64,000 bases of DNA from Pseudomonas sp. Bout1. Its GTDB lineage: Bacteria > Pseudomonadota > Gammaproteobacteria > Pseudomonadales > Pseudomonadaceae. Under the pieces are notes generated by a model that was not told where the DNA came from, made no database searches, and saw only the letters and a list, made by a program, of their open reading frames with translations. Below, in pieces: positions 25,099 through 34,528 of this stretch. The first letter of the stretch is position 1; the number at the start of each line of letters is the position of its first letter. Both the position numbers and the translations under genes were made by a program. The stretch lies in contig NZ_JAVIWK010000001.1 of assembly GCF_034314165.1 (NCBI RefSeq), positions 3,115,001 through 3,179,000 on the forward strand. The letters are read 5' to 3'.

Positions 25099-26937
25099 TC
25101 AGTCGCCCCCGCTCGCCGGATCGGCGGTCTGGTTGGTGTCCAGGGTTACCGCCGGCTTGGCGTCGGGTTTGCTCCACCAGGTGGCGGTGCCCACGTCATA
25201 GCGCGGCGAGACCTTCGGGTGGCCGAGATGGTCCCAATACGCTACGCGGAAGGTCTTGATGTGCCAGTTGGGGATCACGTAGTAGCCAAACTGCAGCACA
25301 CGGTCCAGGGCCTTGGCGTGGGCCACCAGGCTTTTGCGCGAGTCGGAGTCGATGAGTTCTTCCACCAACTGGTCGATGGCCGGGTCTTTCAGGCCGATAT
25401 AGTTGCGGCTGCCGGGCTTGTCGGCACTGGAAGACTTCCAGTACTCGCGCTGCTCGTTACCCGGCGAGGAGGACTGCGGGAAGCTGCCCACCACCATGTC
25501 GAAATCCCGCGAGCGGATGCGGTTGATGTACTGCGAGACGTCGACCCGGCGAATCACCAGGTCGATCCCCAGGTCTGCCAGGTTGCGCTTGAACGGCAGC
25601 AGGATGCGTTCGAACTCGGTCTGTGCCAGCAGGAACTCGATGGTCACCGGTTTGCCGGTGGTGTCGACCATCTTGTCATCGACGATCTTCCAGCCGGCCT
25701 CTTGCAGCAACTGATAGGCCTCACGCTGCTGGGTGCGGATCATGCCGCTGGCGTCGGTCTTGGCGGGTTCGAAGGCTTCGGTAAAGACCTGCGGCGGGAT
25801 CTTGTCGCGCAGCGGCTCAAGAATCGCCAGCTCATCCGGGCCGGGCAGGCCGGTGGCGGCCATCTCGGAGTTTTCAAAATAACTGCGGCTGCGCGTGTAG
25901 GCGCCGTTGAACAGTTGCTTGTTGCTCCATTCGAAGTCCAGCAACAGGCTGATGGCCTTGCGCACCCGCACGTCCTGGAACATCGGTTTGCGGGTGTTGA
26001 ACACGAAACCCTGCATCCCGGTGGGGTTGCCGTTGGGAATTTCTTCCTTGATCAGGCGGCCCTGGGCAACGGCGGGGGTGTTATAGGCGTTGGCCCAGTT
26101 TTTTGCGCTGATTTCCAGCCAGTAATCGAACTGCCCGGCCTTGAGTGCTTCGAGGGCCACGGTGTTATCGCGGTAATAATCGGTGACACGGTAATCGAAG
26201 TTGTAGAAGCCCTTGTTGATCGGCAGGTCCTTGGCCCAGTAATCCTTGACCCGCTCGTAGCGGATCGAACGCCCGGCCTTGACCTCGGCCACCTTGTACG
26301 GGCCGCTGCCCAACGGAATCTCCAGGTTGCCCCTGGAAAAATCGCGACCCTCCCAGTAATGCTTGGGCAATACCGTCAATTGCCCGAGGATCAGTGGCAG
26401 CTCGCGGTTGTTGGTGCGTTTGAACTTGAACAGCACGCGCAACGGGTCTTCGGCGATCACTTCGTCGACGTCGGCGTAATAGGTTTTGTAGATCGGCGAG
26501 CCATCCTTCATCAGCGTCTGGAAGCTGAACACTACGTCTTCGGCACGAATCGGGTGGCCATCGTGGAAGCGTGCTTCGGGCCGAATGTAGAAGCGTACCC
26601 AGCTGTTGTCCGGGGCTTTTTCGATCTTGCCGGCCACCAGGCCATATTCGGTGATGGGCTCGTCCAGGCTTTGCTGGGCGAGAGTGTCGTAGATCAGGCC
26701 GATGTTGTCCGCCGGCACGCCCTTGCTGATGAACGGGTTGAGGCTGTCGAAGCCGCCCATGCTGGACTCGCGAAAGGTGCCGCCCTTGGGCGCGTCGGGA
26801 TTTACATAGTCGACGTGCTTGAAATCGGCGGGGTACTTGGGGGGTTCGTTGTAGAGGGTCAGGGCATGTTGCGGGGCCGCAGTGGCCGCAGCGCAAAACA
26901 GCAGGCCGCCAAGGAATGCAGTACGCAAAGGTATCAT
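25099..26937 (-). CDS. yejA: Yej-type extracellular solute-binding protein, copy 2
   Basis: A 612-residue family 5 substrate-binding protein with a signal peptide ([23 protein letters not shown]). The YejA-type pattern is evident: [31 protein letters not shown] in parts, [16 protein letters not shown] start, [42 protein letters not shown] and [21 protein letters not shown]. It captures oligopeptides in the periplasm for YejBEF. Its ATG overlaps the stop of the upstream paralogous binding protein by four bases, so the two are translationally coupled. Confidence 0.9.
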   Translation of the reverse strand: MIPLRTAFLGGLLFCAAATAAPQHALTLYNEPPKYPADFKHVDYVNPDAPKGGTFRESSMGGFDSLNPFISKGVPADNIGLIYDTLAQQSLDEPITEYGLVAGKIEKAPDNSWVRFYIRPEARFHDGHPIRAEDVVFSFQTLMKDGSPIYKTYYADVDEVIAEDPLRVLFKFKRTNNRELPLILGQLTVLPKHYWEGRDFSRGNLEIPLGSGPYKVAEVKAGRSIRYERVKDYWAKDLPINKGFYNFDYRVTDYYRDNTVALEALKAGQFDYWLEISAKNWANAYNTPAVAQGRLIKEEIPNGNPTGMQGFVFNTRKPMFQDVRVRKAISLLLDFEWSNKQLFNGAYTRSRSYFENSEMAATGLPGPDELAILEPLRDKIPPQVFTEAFEPAKTDASGMIRTQQREAYQLLQEAGWKIVDDKMVDTTGKPVTIEFLLAQTEFERILLPFKRNLADLGIDLVIRRVDVSQYINRIRSRDFDMVVGSFPQSSSPGNEQREYWKSSSADKPGSRNYIGLKDPAIDQLVEELIDSDSRKSLVAHAKALDRVLQFGYYVIPNWHIKTFRVAYWDHLGHPKVSPRYDVGTATWWSKPDAKPAVTLDTNQTADPASGGD

Positions 26938-28763
26938 TGGGCTTTCTCCGAAGCTTTCAGCCACCATGCGCTCAGGCCCAGGCTGTAGGGCGGCGTGGTG
27001 ACGAAGGCGAACCGGTTGCGGTACGCCAGGCGATGATAGTTGAGGTACCAGTTGGGAATACTGTAGTGCTGCCACAGCAGGACGCGGTCAAGAGCTCGGC
27101 CGGCAGCCAATTGTTCTTCACGGGTTTGCGCCGCCAGCAACTGTTCCAGCAGATGGTCGACCACCGGGTTGGCGATGCCTGCGTAATTCTTGCTGCCCTT
27201 GATGCCCGCCTGGCTGGAGTGGAAATACTGCCACTGCTCAAGGCCGGGGCTGAGGGTCTGGTTGAGGGTCATCAGAATCATGTCGAAGTCGAATTGGTCG
27301 AGGCGTTGTTTGTACTGTGCGCGGTCTACCGTGCGCAAGCGGGCGTCGACGCCGATGCTTGTCAGATTCTCGACATAGGGCTGCAGGATGCGCTCCAGGT
27401 TCGGATTCACCAGCAAAATTTCCAGGCGCAGTGGCTGCCCGTCACTGTTGAGCAAGCGCTGCCCGGATAGCTTCCACCCCGCTTCGGCCAGCAAGGTCAG
27501 GGCGCGGCGCATGGTTTCCCGCGGGATGCCGCGACCATCGGTCTGGGGCAGGCTGAAAGGCTGGGTAAACAGATTGGCCGGCAGTTGCTCGCGATAGGGC
27601 GAGAGCATCAGCCACTCATGGCCGGTGGGTACGCCGGTGGCGGAGAATTCGCTGTTGGGGTAGTAGCTGAGGGTGCGTTTATAGGCGCCGCTGAACAGGG
27701 TGCGGTTGGTCCACTCGAAATCGAACATCAGCCCCAGGGCTTCACGCACCTTGGCCTGGCTGAAAGCCGGGCGCCGGCTGTTCATGAACAGGCCCTGGCT
27801 CTGGGTCGGGATCTGGTGGGCGATCTGCGCCTTGATCACCTCACCCCGGTTGACCGCCGGAAAGTTGTAGCCGTTGGCCCAGTTCTTCGCCTGATGCTCG
27901 ATATAGATATCGAACTCGCCGGCCTTGAAGGCTTCGAAGGCCACGTCGCTGTCGCGGTAAAACTCCACCTCGACCTTGTCGTAGTTATAAAACCCACGGT
28001 TGACCGCCAGGTCCTTGCCCCAGTAATCCTTGACCCGCTCGAACACCAATTGCCGCCCCGGCGTGACCGTGCTGATGCGGTATGGCCCGCTACCCAGCGG
28101 CGGCTCGAAGGTGGTGGCCTTGAAGTCACGGTTTTTCCAGTAATGCTGAGGCAATACCGGCAGCTCGCCCAGGCGCAGGATCAGCAGCGGGTTGCCGGCG
28201 CGCTTGAATACAAAACGAATGCGATGCCGATTGAGGATGTCGACTCGCGCCACTTCCTGCAGGTTGGTGCGGTATTGCGGGTGGCCTTCGGTCAGCAGCG
28301 TGCGATAGGAAAACGCCACGTCATAGGCGGTAATCGGCTTGCCATCGTGGAACCGCGCCTCGGGGCGCAGGTTGAACACCACCCAACTGCGGTCCTCGCT
28401 GTATTCCACCGATTGGGCAATCAGGCCGTAGCTGGAGGTCGGCTCATCGCCCGACGGGGCGTACTGGCCGGTGCCAACCATCAGTGGCTCATTGAGCTCG
28501 TTGACCCCGTATTGCAGGAAGTTGGCGGTGGAAACCGGGCTGGAACCCTTGAAAGTATAAGGGTTGAGGGTATCGAAGGTGCCAAACGCCATGACCCGCA
28601 AGGTGCCGCCTTTGGGCGCTGCGGGGTTTACCCAGTCGAAGTGGGTGAATTTGGCCGGGTACTTGAGCATGCCGAACTGCGCATAACCGTGGCTCTCGGT
28701 AATGGTCGCGTTCGCGGAAAAGCTCAAGGCCAGACTTATTAGTAGAAGGAGGGGACGCTTCAA
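26934..28763 (-). CDS. Yej-type extracellular solute-binding protein, copy 1
   Basis: A 609-residue paralogue of the next gene, with the same family 5 binding-protein layout (FGMLKYPAKFTHFDWVNPAAPKGG in parts, [85 protein letters not shown] in parts). The signal peptide KRPLLLLISLALSFSANA is encoded only if translation begins at a TTG at 28763, since the first in-frame ATG would remove it. The two binding proteins differ clearly, so they probably widen the peptide range of one transporter. It is the first gene of the operon, starting 78 bases after a REPIN. Confidence 0.88.
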   Translation of the reverse strand: MKRPLLLLISLALSFSANATITESHGYAQFGMLKYPAKFTHFDWVNPAAPKGGTLRVMAFGTFDTLNPYTFKGSSPVSTANFLQYGVNELNEPLMVGTGQYAPSGDEPTSSYGLIAQSVEYSEDRSWVVFNLRPEARFHDGKPITAYDVAFSYRTLLTEGHPQYRTNLQEVARVDILNRHRIRFVFKRAGNPLLILRLGELPVLPQHYWKNRDFKATTFEPPLGSGPYRISTVTPGRQLVFERVKDYWGKDLAVNRGFYNYDKVEVEFYRDSDVAFEAFKAGEFDIYIEHQAKNWANGYNFPAVNRGEVIKAQIAHQIPTQSQGLFMNSRRPAFSQAKVREALGLMFDFEWTNRTLFSGAYKRTLSYYPNSEFSATGVPTGHEWLMLSPYREQLPANLFTQPFSLPQTDGRGIPRETMRRALTLLAEAGWKLSGQRLLNSDGQPLRLEILLVNPNLERILQPYVENLTSIGVDARLRTVDRAQYKQRLDQFDFDMILMTLNQTLSPGLEQWQYFHSSQAGIKGSKNYAGIANPVVDHLLEQLLAAQTREEQLAAGRALDRVLLWQHYSIPNWYLNYHRLAYRNRFAFVTTPPYSLGLSAWWLKASEKAQ

Positions 28764-28841
28764 GTCAGAGATCCGATCCAGGCGGCTTGGGCTTTATGAT
28801 CGGTACAGTAACAGCTTGTTCCGATTGGAAAAAGCGGGATG

Positions 28842-28945
28842 CCTGTAGGAGCAAGCTTGCTCGCGAAGGACGCCAACGATAACGCTGGCATTGTGAATTA
28901 ACGCGATGCCCTTGCGTTGTTCGCGAGCAAGCTCGCTCCTACAGG
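28842..28945. repeat. REPIN (CCTGTAGGAGC...GAGCAAGC type)
   Basis: CCTGTAGGAGCAAGCTTGC-TCGCGAA is matched by TTCGCGAGCAAGCTCGCTCC-TACAGG in inverse orientation around a centre with GATAACGCTGGCATTG. This is one of the common P. fluorescens REPIN families. It separates mltD from the yej operon. Confidence 0.85.
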
Positions 28946-28955
28946 ATTTGCGGTG

Positions 28956-30368
28956 TTATCTAGGCCCGGAAACCACCAGCATCTGCCCGGGCTTCAGCGC
29001 CTGGCCAGTGCGGGGGTTCCAGCGCTTGAGATGTTGCATCTCAACGTTGAAGCGCTTGGCGACGATGTACAGCGAGTCGCCTTTCTTGACCTTGTATTGC
29101 ACCGGCTTCTTGCTATCGGCCTTGGCCACCAGCTTGCGGGTGTCCTGCATGATCAGGGTCTGGCCGACCTTGAGGGCCTGGCCATTGAGCTTGTTCCAGC
29201 GTTGCAAGTCGTGCACGTCGACCTTGTTGGCCTTGGCAATCAGCGTCAGGTTGTCGCCGCTGCGCACCTTGTAGCTGCGGGTGCGACCGGCAACGGCCTT
29301 GTGCTCAACTTCGTCGAACACCGGCTTCTTCGGACGCATGCTCAACAATTCTTCCGGATTCATCGCCGAAAGGCTGCTGGCCAGCAGCTGTGCCTTGGAC
29401 GTAGGCACCAGCAAATGCTGCGGGCCATCCAGGGTAGTGCGCTGTTTCAAGGCCGGGTTGAGCTGGAACAGTTCGTCTTCGTCGATCTCGGCCAGCGCGG
29501 CAACCCGTGACAGGTCCATGCTTTGCTTGACTTCGACGACTTCGAAATACGGCGTGTTGGCGATCGGGCTCAGATTGACGCCATAGGCCTCGGGCGCCAG
29601 CACCACCTGGGACAGTGCCAGGAACTTGGGCACGTAGTCCTTGGTTTCCTGGGGCAGTGGCAGGTTCCAGTAGTCGGTTGGCAAACCAAGCTTTTCGTTA
29701 CGCTCGATGGCCCGGCTGACCGTACCTTCCCCCGCGTTATACGCGGCCAACGCCAGCAACCAGTCGCCGTTGAACATGTCATGCAGGCGTGTCAGGTAAT
29801 CCAGGGCGGCGGTGGTGGAGGCAGTGATGTCGCGGCGGCCGTCGTAGGCGCGGGTCTGGCGCAGGTTGAAGTAGCGGCCGGTGGACGGGATGAACTGCCA
29901 CAACCCGACCGCATCGCTGCGCGAATAGGCCATTGGGTTATAGGCGCTTTCAATCACTGGCAGCAGCGCCAGCTCCAGGGGCATGTTGCGTTCTTCAAGG
30001 CGTTCGACGATGTAATGAATGTAGAGGCTGCCGCGTTCGCCGGCGTTCTCAAGAAAGGAAGGGTTACTGGCAAACCACAATCGTTGCTGTTCAATGCGCG
30101 GGTTGACGCCCAGCCCGTCCTGCAGTTGAAAGCCCCGGCGCATGCGTTCCCAGACATCCTGGGGCACTTCCGGGCTTGGCTTCTCTGAGAGCCAAAGGGG
30201 TTTTTGCTTGATCTTGGCGGTAAGGTTCGGTTTGGGTTGCACGGTGGATTGTGCGGCAAATTGGGTCGATTGGCAGCCCGCCAGAGTAGCGGACACAGCC
30301 ACCGCCACGGCTTGAGCCAGGCGGGTCAATGCGTCTGAATGGTTGGTTTTACGAATAGATGACGACAT
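28956..30368 (-). CDS. mltD: Membrane-bound lytic murein transglycosylase D
   Basis: A 470-residue lipoprotein. The signal ends with the lipobox LAGC (Cys about residue 31). The transglycosylase SLT domain follows, with the catalytic glutamate in LLPVIESAYNPMAYS, then AVGLWQFIPSTGR and LALAAYNAGEGTVSRAI. The C-terminus carries LysM peptidoglycan-binding repeats (YKVRSGDNLTLIAKANKV, YKVKKGDSLYIVAKRF), plus a degenerate one in between with LLVPTSKAQL. It cleaves the glycan strand of murein at the outer membrane. In many gamma-proteobacteria mltD neighbours gloB, as here (98 bases away). Confidence 0.95.
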   Translation of the reverse strand: MSSSIRKTNHSDALTRLAQAVAVAVSATLAGCQSTQFAAQSTVQPKPNLTAKIKQKPLWLSEKPSPEVPQDVWERMRRGFQLQDGLGVNPRIEQQRLWFASNPSFLENAGERGSLYIHYIVERLEERNMPLELALLPVIESAYNPMAYSRSDAVGLWQFIPSTGRYFNLRQTRAYDGRRDITASTTAALDYLTRLHDMFNGDWLLALAAYNAGEGTVSRAIERNEKLGLPTDYWNLPLPQETKDYVPKFLALSQVVLAPEAYGVNLSPIANTPYFEVVEVKQSMDLSRVAALAEIDEDELFQLNPALKQRTTLDGPQHLLVPTSKAQLLASSLSAMNPEELLSMRPKKPVFDEVEHKAVAGRTRSYKVRSGDNLTLIAKANKVDVHDLQRWNKLNGQALKVGQTLIMQDTRKLVAKADSKKPVQYKVKKGDSLYIVAKRFNVEMQHLKRWNPRTGQALKPGQMLVVSGPR

Positions 30369-30466
30369 TGGCTGGAAGTAAGTTCCGGGCAAAAATGTCG
30401 GGCGATTCTAGAAAGCGCTTTGGTTGCGGTCAACCATTCAGAAATTACGTACTAAATTCCGCGCGC

Positions 30467-31234
30467 TTAGAACGTATCTTTCCACGACCTCAAGCTAGCA
30501 AACACCTCACTCCCGGCCCGGTTATCCCGCCCATTCCGTTCGTCCGCTTTTTCTTTAACAGATGTTTCTGAGGTGCGCAGAAAAGGGTTAGTGAGTTTTT
30601 CCAGGGCCAAGGTCGAAGGCAGCGTAATCTCGCCGTTCGCCCGTAGTCGCCGCACGTTCTCCACCCGTTCGGCGATATCCGCGTTATGCGGTTCCACGGC
30701 CTGGGCGAATTTCAGGTTACTTTGTGTGTATTCATGGGTGCAGTACACCCGCGTGTCCGCTGGCAATGCTGCCAGGCGTTCCAGAGAGGTGTGCATTTGT
30801 TGCGGGGTGCCTTCGAACAGACGGCCACAGCCGGCGGCAAACAGGGTATCGCCGCAGAACAGCACACCCTCGTGAAAAAAGGCGATATGGCCGAGGGTGT
30901 GGCCTGGTACGGCAAATACCTCGAAGTCCCAGCCCAGCACCGTGATGCGGTCGTTGTCCTGGAGGGCCACATCCCGCGCGGGGATTTTTTCATTGCCCGG
31001 GCCGTAAACGGTGGCGCCTGAAACACTTTTCAGTTGTTCGACGCCGCCGACATGATCATGGTGATGGTGAGTCACCAGGATATCGCTGAGGGTCCAGTCG
31101 GGGTGCTGCTGGAGCCAGGCCAGCACGGGCGCGGCATCACCGGGATCGACCACGGCGCAGCGCTTGTTCGGCTGGTCCTGTAACAACCAGATGTAGTTAT
31201 CGGTGAAGGCGGGCAGGGCACTGATCTGTATCAT
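30467..31234 (-). CDS. gloB: Hydroxyacylglutathione hydrolase (glyoxalase II)
   Basis: A 255-residue metallo-beta-lactamase fold enzyme hydrolysing S-D-lactoylglutathione to D-lactate and glutathione, the second step of methylglyoxal detoxification. The binuclear metal site [10 protein letters not shown] is intact, as are [29 protein letters not shown] and YCTHEYT; the C-terminal glutathione-binding helices follow (NPFLR). The start at 31234 ([18 protein letters not shown]) is the normal N-terminus. It is divergent from the methyltransferase gene, the same gene order as gloB-yafS in E. coli. Confidence 0.95.
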   Translation of the reverse strand: MIQISALPAFTDNYIWLLQDQPNKRCAVVDPGDAAPVLAWLQQHPDWTLSDILVTHHHHDHVGGVEQLKSVSGATVYGPGNEKIPARDVALQDNDRITVLGWDFEVFAVPGHTLGHIAFFHEGVLFCGDTLFAAGCGRLFEGTPQQMHTSLERLAALPADTRVYCTHEYTQSNLKFAQAVEPHNADIAERVENVRRLRANGEITLPSTLALEKLTNPFLRTSETSVKEKADERNGRDNRAGSEVFASLRSWKDTF

Positions 31235-31299
31235 TCTTTGATTCGCCAAGCTGAACACATTGGTGCATCTTAGAACTTCTTGGCGAGTTGGAGAATGCA

Positions 31300-32058
31300 A
31301 TGACTGATAAAGCGTTCGCCCAGGCCGATCCCGAGTGGCTGGCACTGATTGGTGCCGCCCGTGAATGGTTGTCCGGGCCTGTCGGGCAATTTTTACTGGA
31401 TGAAGAGCGGCGCATGCTCGAAGACGAGCTGGGCCGGTTCTTTGGTGGTTACCTGGTGCATTACGGCCCGTCGGCACAAACCCCGCCGTCTGCGCCCCAG
31501 GTGCAGCGCAATGTGCGCCTGGGCGCGCCGCTGCCGGGGGTGGAAATTGTCTGCGAGGAGCAGGCCTGGCCGTTGAGCGAGCATGCCGCCGATGTGGTGG
31601 TGTTGCAGCATGGGCTGGATTTCTGCCTGTCGCCCCATGGTTTGCTGCGCGAAGCCGCCAGCAGTGTGCGCCCAGGTGGCCATTTGTTGATCATCGGCAT
31701 CAACCCTTGGAGCAGTTGGGGTTTGCGCCATGTGTTCGCCCACGATGCGTTGCGCCAGGCGCGTTGCATCTCGCCCTCGCGCGTTGGCGACTGGTTGAAC
31801 CTGCTGGGCTTTGCGCTGGAGAAACGCCGCTTCGGGTGCTATCGTCCGCCGCTTGCGTCTGCCAAGTGGCAGGGCCGGCTGGCTGGTTGGGAACGCAGGG
31901 CCGGTGCCTGGCAGTTGTCTGGCGGTGGTTTCTACTTGCTGGTGGCCCGCAAGATCGTTGTTGGCCTGCGCCCGGTGCGCCAGGTACGCCGCGAACCGAT
32001 GGGCAAGCTGGTGCCGATGCCGATGGCCAAGGTCAATCGCAAGCAGAGCGAACAGTAA
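31300..32058 (+). CDS. YafS-like SAM-dependent methyltransferase
   Basis: A 252-residue class I methyltransferase-like protein. It contains [37 protein letters not shown] in parts, and [23 protein letters not shown], matching the UbiE/SmtA-type motifs post-I to III. The first glycine-rich SAM motif is degenerate, and the substrate is unknown. Position between gloB and rnhA-dnaQ is as for E. coli yafS. The ATG at 31300 has a TGGAGA site; a TTG at 31288 in frame is less likely. Confidence 0.8.
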   Translation: MTDKAFAQADPEWLALIGAAREWLSGPVGQFLLDEERRMLEDELGRFFGGYLVHYGPSAQTPPSAPQVQRNVRLGAPLPGVEIVCEEQAWPLSEHAADVVVLQHGLDFCLSPHGLLREAASSVRPGGHLLIIGINPWSSWGLRHVFAHDALRQARCISPSRVGDWLNLLGFALEKRRFGCYRPPLASAKWQGRLAGWERRAGAWQLSGGGFYLLVARKIVVGLRPVRQVRREPMGKLVPMPMAKVNRKQSEQ

Positions 32059-32077
32059 AAAATACCTTTTTGATTTC

Positions 32078-32096
32078 AGGTCGAGCTTCTCGACCT
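32078..32096. other. Perfect 8-bp stem inverted repeat
   Basis: AGGTCGAG-CTT-CTCGACCT, a stable short hairpin 20 bases after the methyltransferase stop and upstream of rnhA. It is not followed by a T-run, so it may be an attenuating or transcript-end structure rather than a full terminator. Confidence 0.4.
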
Positions 32097-32160
32097 CGGG
32101 CCTTTGTCGGTCGATTATCGGCAACCCGCTTTGATGGATCCCGCTTTAATGGATAGTGAA

Positions 32161-32613
32161 ATGACCGATAGCGTAGAACTCTTCACCGATGGCGCCTGCA
32201 AGGGCAACCCCGGTCCCGGCGGATGGGGTGCCTTGCTGGTGTGCAAGGGCGTGGAGAAGGAACTGTGGGGCGGCGAAGCCAACACCACCAACAACCGCAT
32301 GGAGCTGATGGGCGCGATCCGTGGCCTTGAAGAACTCAAGCGTCGTTGCGACGTGTTGCTGGTGACCGACTCCCAGTACGTGATGAAGGGCATCAACGAG
32401 TGGATGGTCAACTGGAAGAAGCGCGGCTGGAAGACCGCCGCCAAGGAACCGGTGAAAAACGCCGACCTGTGGCAGTTGCTCGACGAGCAGTGCAACCGCC
32501 ACAACATCACCTGGAAGTGGGTGCGCGGGCACATTGGCCACCACGGTAACGAGCGGGCCGACCAACTGGCCAACCGTGGCGTGGATGAAGTGCGCGGCTA
32601 CAAGCAGAGCTGA
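32161..32613 (+). CDS. rnhA: Ribonuclease HI
   Basis: A 150-residue RNase HI, which degrades the RNA strand of RNA-DNA hybrids. The DEDD catalytic set is visible: [16 protein letters not shown] (Asp), [10 protein letters not shown] (Glu), [10 protein letters not shown] (Asp) and GNERADQLA (Asp), together with the basic protrusion WKKRGWKTA. The start at 32161 ([11 protein letters not shown]) aligns with E. coli RNase HI; in-frame ATGs 12, 27 and 57 bases upstream are possible but would add unmatched residues. dnaQ follows 64 bases downstream on the same strand. Confidence 0.95.
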   Translation: MTDSVELFTDGACKGNPGPGGWGALLVCKGVEKELWGGEANTTNNRMELMGAIRGLEELKRRCDVLLVTDSQYVMKGINEWMVNWKKRGWKTAAKEPVKNADLWQLLDEQCNRHNITWKWVRGHIGHHGNERADQLANRGVDEVRGYKQS

Positions 32614-32677
32614 TGCCGGCCGACGTGTTAAGATCCCGCCCCTTCAAATGTACCAAACCGTTGAGAGCTGAACCCTG

Positions 32678-33424
32678 ATGGCCATCCGATCTGTTGTACT
32701 CGATACCGAAACCACCGGCATGCCGGTGACCGACGGCCACCGGATCATTGAAATCGGCTGTGTCGAACTGATGGGCCGCCGCCTCACAGGTCGGCACTTC
32801 CACGTTTACCTGCAGCCGGACCGGGAAAGTGACGAAGGCGCCATCGGCGTCCACGGCATCACCAATGAATTCCTGGTAGGCAAGCCGCGGTTTGCCGAAG
32901 TGGCCGATGAGTTTTTCGAGTTCATCACCGGCGCACAGCTGATCATCCATAACGCGGCGTTCGACGTTGGCTTCATCAACAACGAATTCGCGCTGATGGG
33001 CGCAACCGACCGGGCTGATATCACCCAGCACTGCTCGATCCTCGATACCTTGATGATGGCCCGTGAGCGTCATCCGGGCCAGCGCAACAGCCTCGATGCC
33101 TTGTGCAAGCGCTATGGCGTCGACAACTCCGGCCGTGAACTCCACGGCGCCTTGCTCGACTCCGAGATTCTGGCCGACGTTTACCTGACCATGACCGGCG
33201 GCCAGACCAGCTTGTCGTTGGCCGGTAACGCCTCGGACGGCAACGGTTCGGCAGAGGGCTCGGGCAATCGCCCATCGGAAATCCGCCGCTTGCCAGCGGA
33301 TCGCCAGCCGACTGCAATCATTCGGGCCAGCGAGCAAGACATGGCCGAACATGCGGCGCGCCTTGAGGCTATCGCAAAGTCCGCCGGCGCACCGGCGCTG
33401 TGGACCCAATTGACCCAGCCATAA
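32678..33424 (+). CDS. dnaQ: DNA polymerase III epsilon subunit (proofreading exonuclease)
   Basis: A 248-residue 3'-5' exonuclease of the DEDDh type. Exo I is VLDTETTGMP, Exo II HNAAFDVGFINNEF, and Exo III HGALLDSEILADVYL with the catalytic histidine. The C-terminal tail (ARLEAIAKSAGAPALW) is the segment that binds the alpha subunit through a flexible linker; the length is as usual. It corrects replication errors within the polymerase III core. It is co-directional with rnhA. Confidence 0.96.
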   Translation: MAIRSVVLDTETTGMPVTDGHRIIEIGCVELMGRRLTGRHFHVYLQPDRESDEGAIGVHGITNEFLVGKPRFAEVADEFFEFITGAQLIIHNAAFDVGFINNEFALMGATDRADITQHCSILDTLMMARERHPGQRNSLDALCKRYGVDNSGRELHGALLDSEILADVYLTMTGGQTSLSLAGNASDGNGSAEGSGNRPSEIRRLPADRQPTAIIRASEQDMAEHAARLEAIAKSAGAPALWTQLTQP

Positions 33425-33427
33425 CCG

Positions 33428-34294
33428 TCACCCCAGTGCCAGCCCCTGGCTGGCCCTGATCAAGTCATACGCCTTGCGCGCAATCGGGTTCGCCGTGTTC
33501 GGGCGGATCCACAGGTAATACGTCACCTCCGGCATCCTCGGCAGCCCGTCGTTCTCCCCTAATACCCGCATGTCTGGCCCGAGCATTTCCATGCTTCGTG
33601 GGGTCACGCCCAGCCCTGCGCGGGTGGCCGCCTTGATCCCGATCAGGTTCGACGCCAGATACGCCTGGCGCCACGGAATGTTTGCCCGCTCCAGCGCCTC
33701 CAGGGCATAGCGCCGATAGATGCTCGGCTCATCCACCAGAATCAACGGCAGCGGCTCACTCGGCGAGTGAATATATTGCGCCGAACAAATCCACCACACC
33801 GGCGAAGTGCGCAACGCAAAGCCCTCCAGGTTGGCATCGGCACGGGTCGAAATCACCATGTCGACCTTGCCCCGGTGCAAGTCATCCATCAGGAACGGGC
33901 TGCGGCCCACGTCGATTTCCAGGCGCAGGCGCGGCGCCGAGCGGGCGATGTGGCTGAGGATCGGCGGCAATATGGTGTCGGCGATGTCGTGGGGCGAGCC
34001 GATACGCAGTACGCCGCTGAGGCTGCTTTCGCGCAGGGAGTTAAGCGCGTCGTCATTCAATGACAGCATCTGCCGGGCATGCCGCAACAACTGCATCCCC
34101 GGCTCCGTCAGCTGCTTTTGCCGGCCACGTTTTTCAAACAGGCTGACGCCCACTTGTTGTTCCAGGCGCTGCATATGCTGGGTGACGGAAGATTGTGTGC
34201 GCGCCAGGTGGGTGCCGGCTTCGGCAAAGCTGTGGTGGTCGACCACGGCGATAAAGGTGCGGAGCAGTTCAAGATCGAGGGTCGACATGGCCAT
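33428..34294 (-). CDS. LysR family regulator of the organosulfur cluster
   Basis: A 288-residue LysR-type regulator with helix-turn-helix LRTFIAVVDHHSFAEAGTHLARTQSSVTQHMQRLEQQVG in parts, FEKRGRQKQLTEPG, and an effector domain with RIGSPHDIADTILPPILSHI and GLGVTPRSMEML. It is divergent from the 34529-45169 gene run, with a 21-base palindrome between them, so it is the likely regulator of transport and catabolism there. The effector domain is not that of CysB as far as I can see. Translation may start at 34294 or at the second ATG at 34288. It is convergent with dnaQ, three bases apart. Confidence 0.88.
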   Translation of the reverse strand: MAMSTLDLELLRTFIAVVDHHSFAEAGTHLARTQSSVTQHMQRLEQQVGVSLFEKRGRQKQLTEPGMQLLRHARQMLSLNDDALNSLRESSLSGVLRIGSPHDIADTILPPILSHIARSAPRLRLEIDVGRSPFLMDDLHRGKVDMVISTRADANLEGFALRTSPVWWICSAQYIHSPSEPLPLILVDEPSIYRRYALEALERANIPWRQAYLASNLIGIKAATRAGLGVTPRSMEMLGPDMRVLGENDGLPRMPEVTYYLWIRPNTANPIARKAYDLIRASQGLALG

Positions 34295-34325
34295 TCCAGG
34301 GCATTTTTATATCAAGGGTGCGAAG

Positions 34326-34346
34326 ATAAACATTACAGATGTTTAT
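34326..34346. promoter_or_regulatory. Palindrome between LysR and transport operon
   Basis: ATAAACAT-TACAG-ATGTTTAT, perfect eight-base arms. It lies 32 bases from the LysR start, the usual location of a LysR recognition site in a divergent promoter, in an AT-rich stretch unlike the surrounding DNA. Confidence 0.5.
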
Positions 34347-34528
34347 GTGTTGTTGCGCCGATTTTTTGCGCAGGCTAATGATTGCGAGTATATGGCCAAA
34401 GGCGAGGTCGCCCGTATACGGGAAGTTATAACGATATGAGATATTTGAATTTCCGTTAGCCCGGCACTCTCCCTAGCATGCCCCCACATCAGGTCGGGGT
34501 ACGCCGATCACTAATCAGGGGGAGTTCC

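Noticed and set aside
34430..34480. Possible sigma-54 promoter (GGCAC...GC) before the binding-protein operon
   Set aside because: The distance between the GG and GC elements is eleven bases rather than the required ten, and the -12 element does not match.
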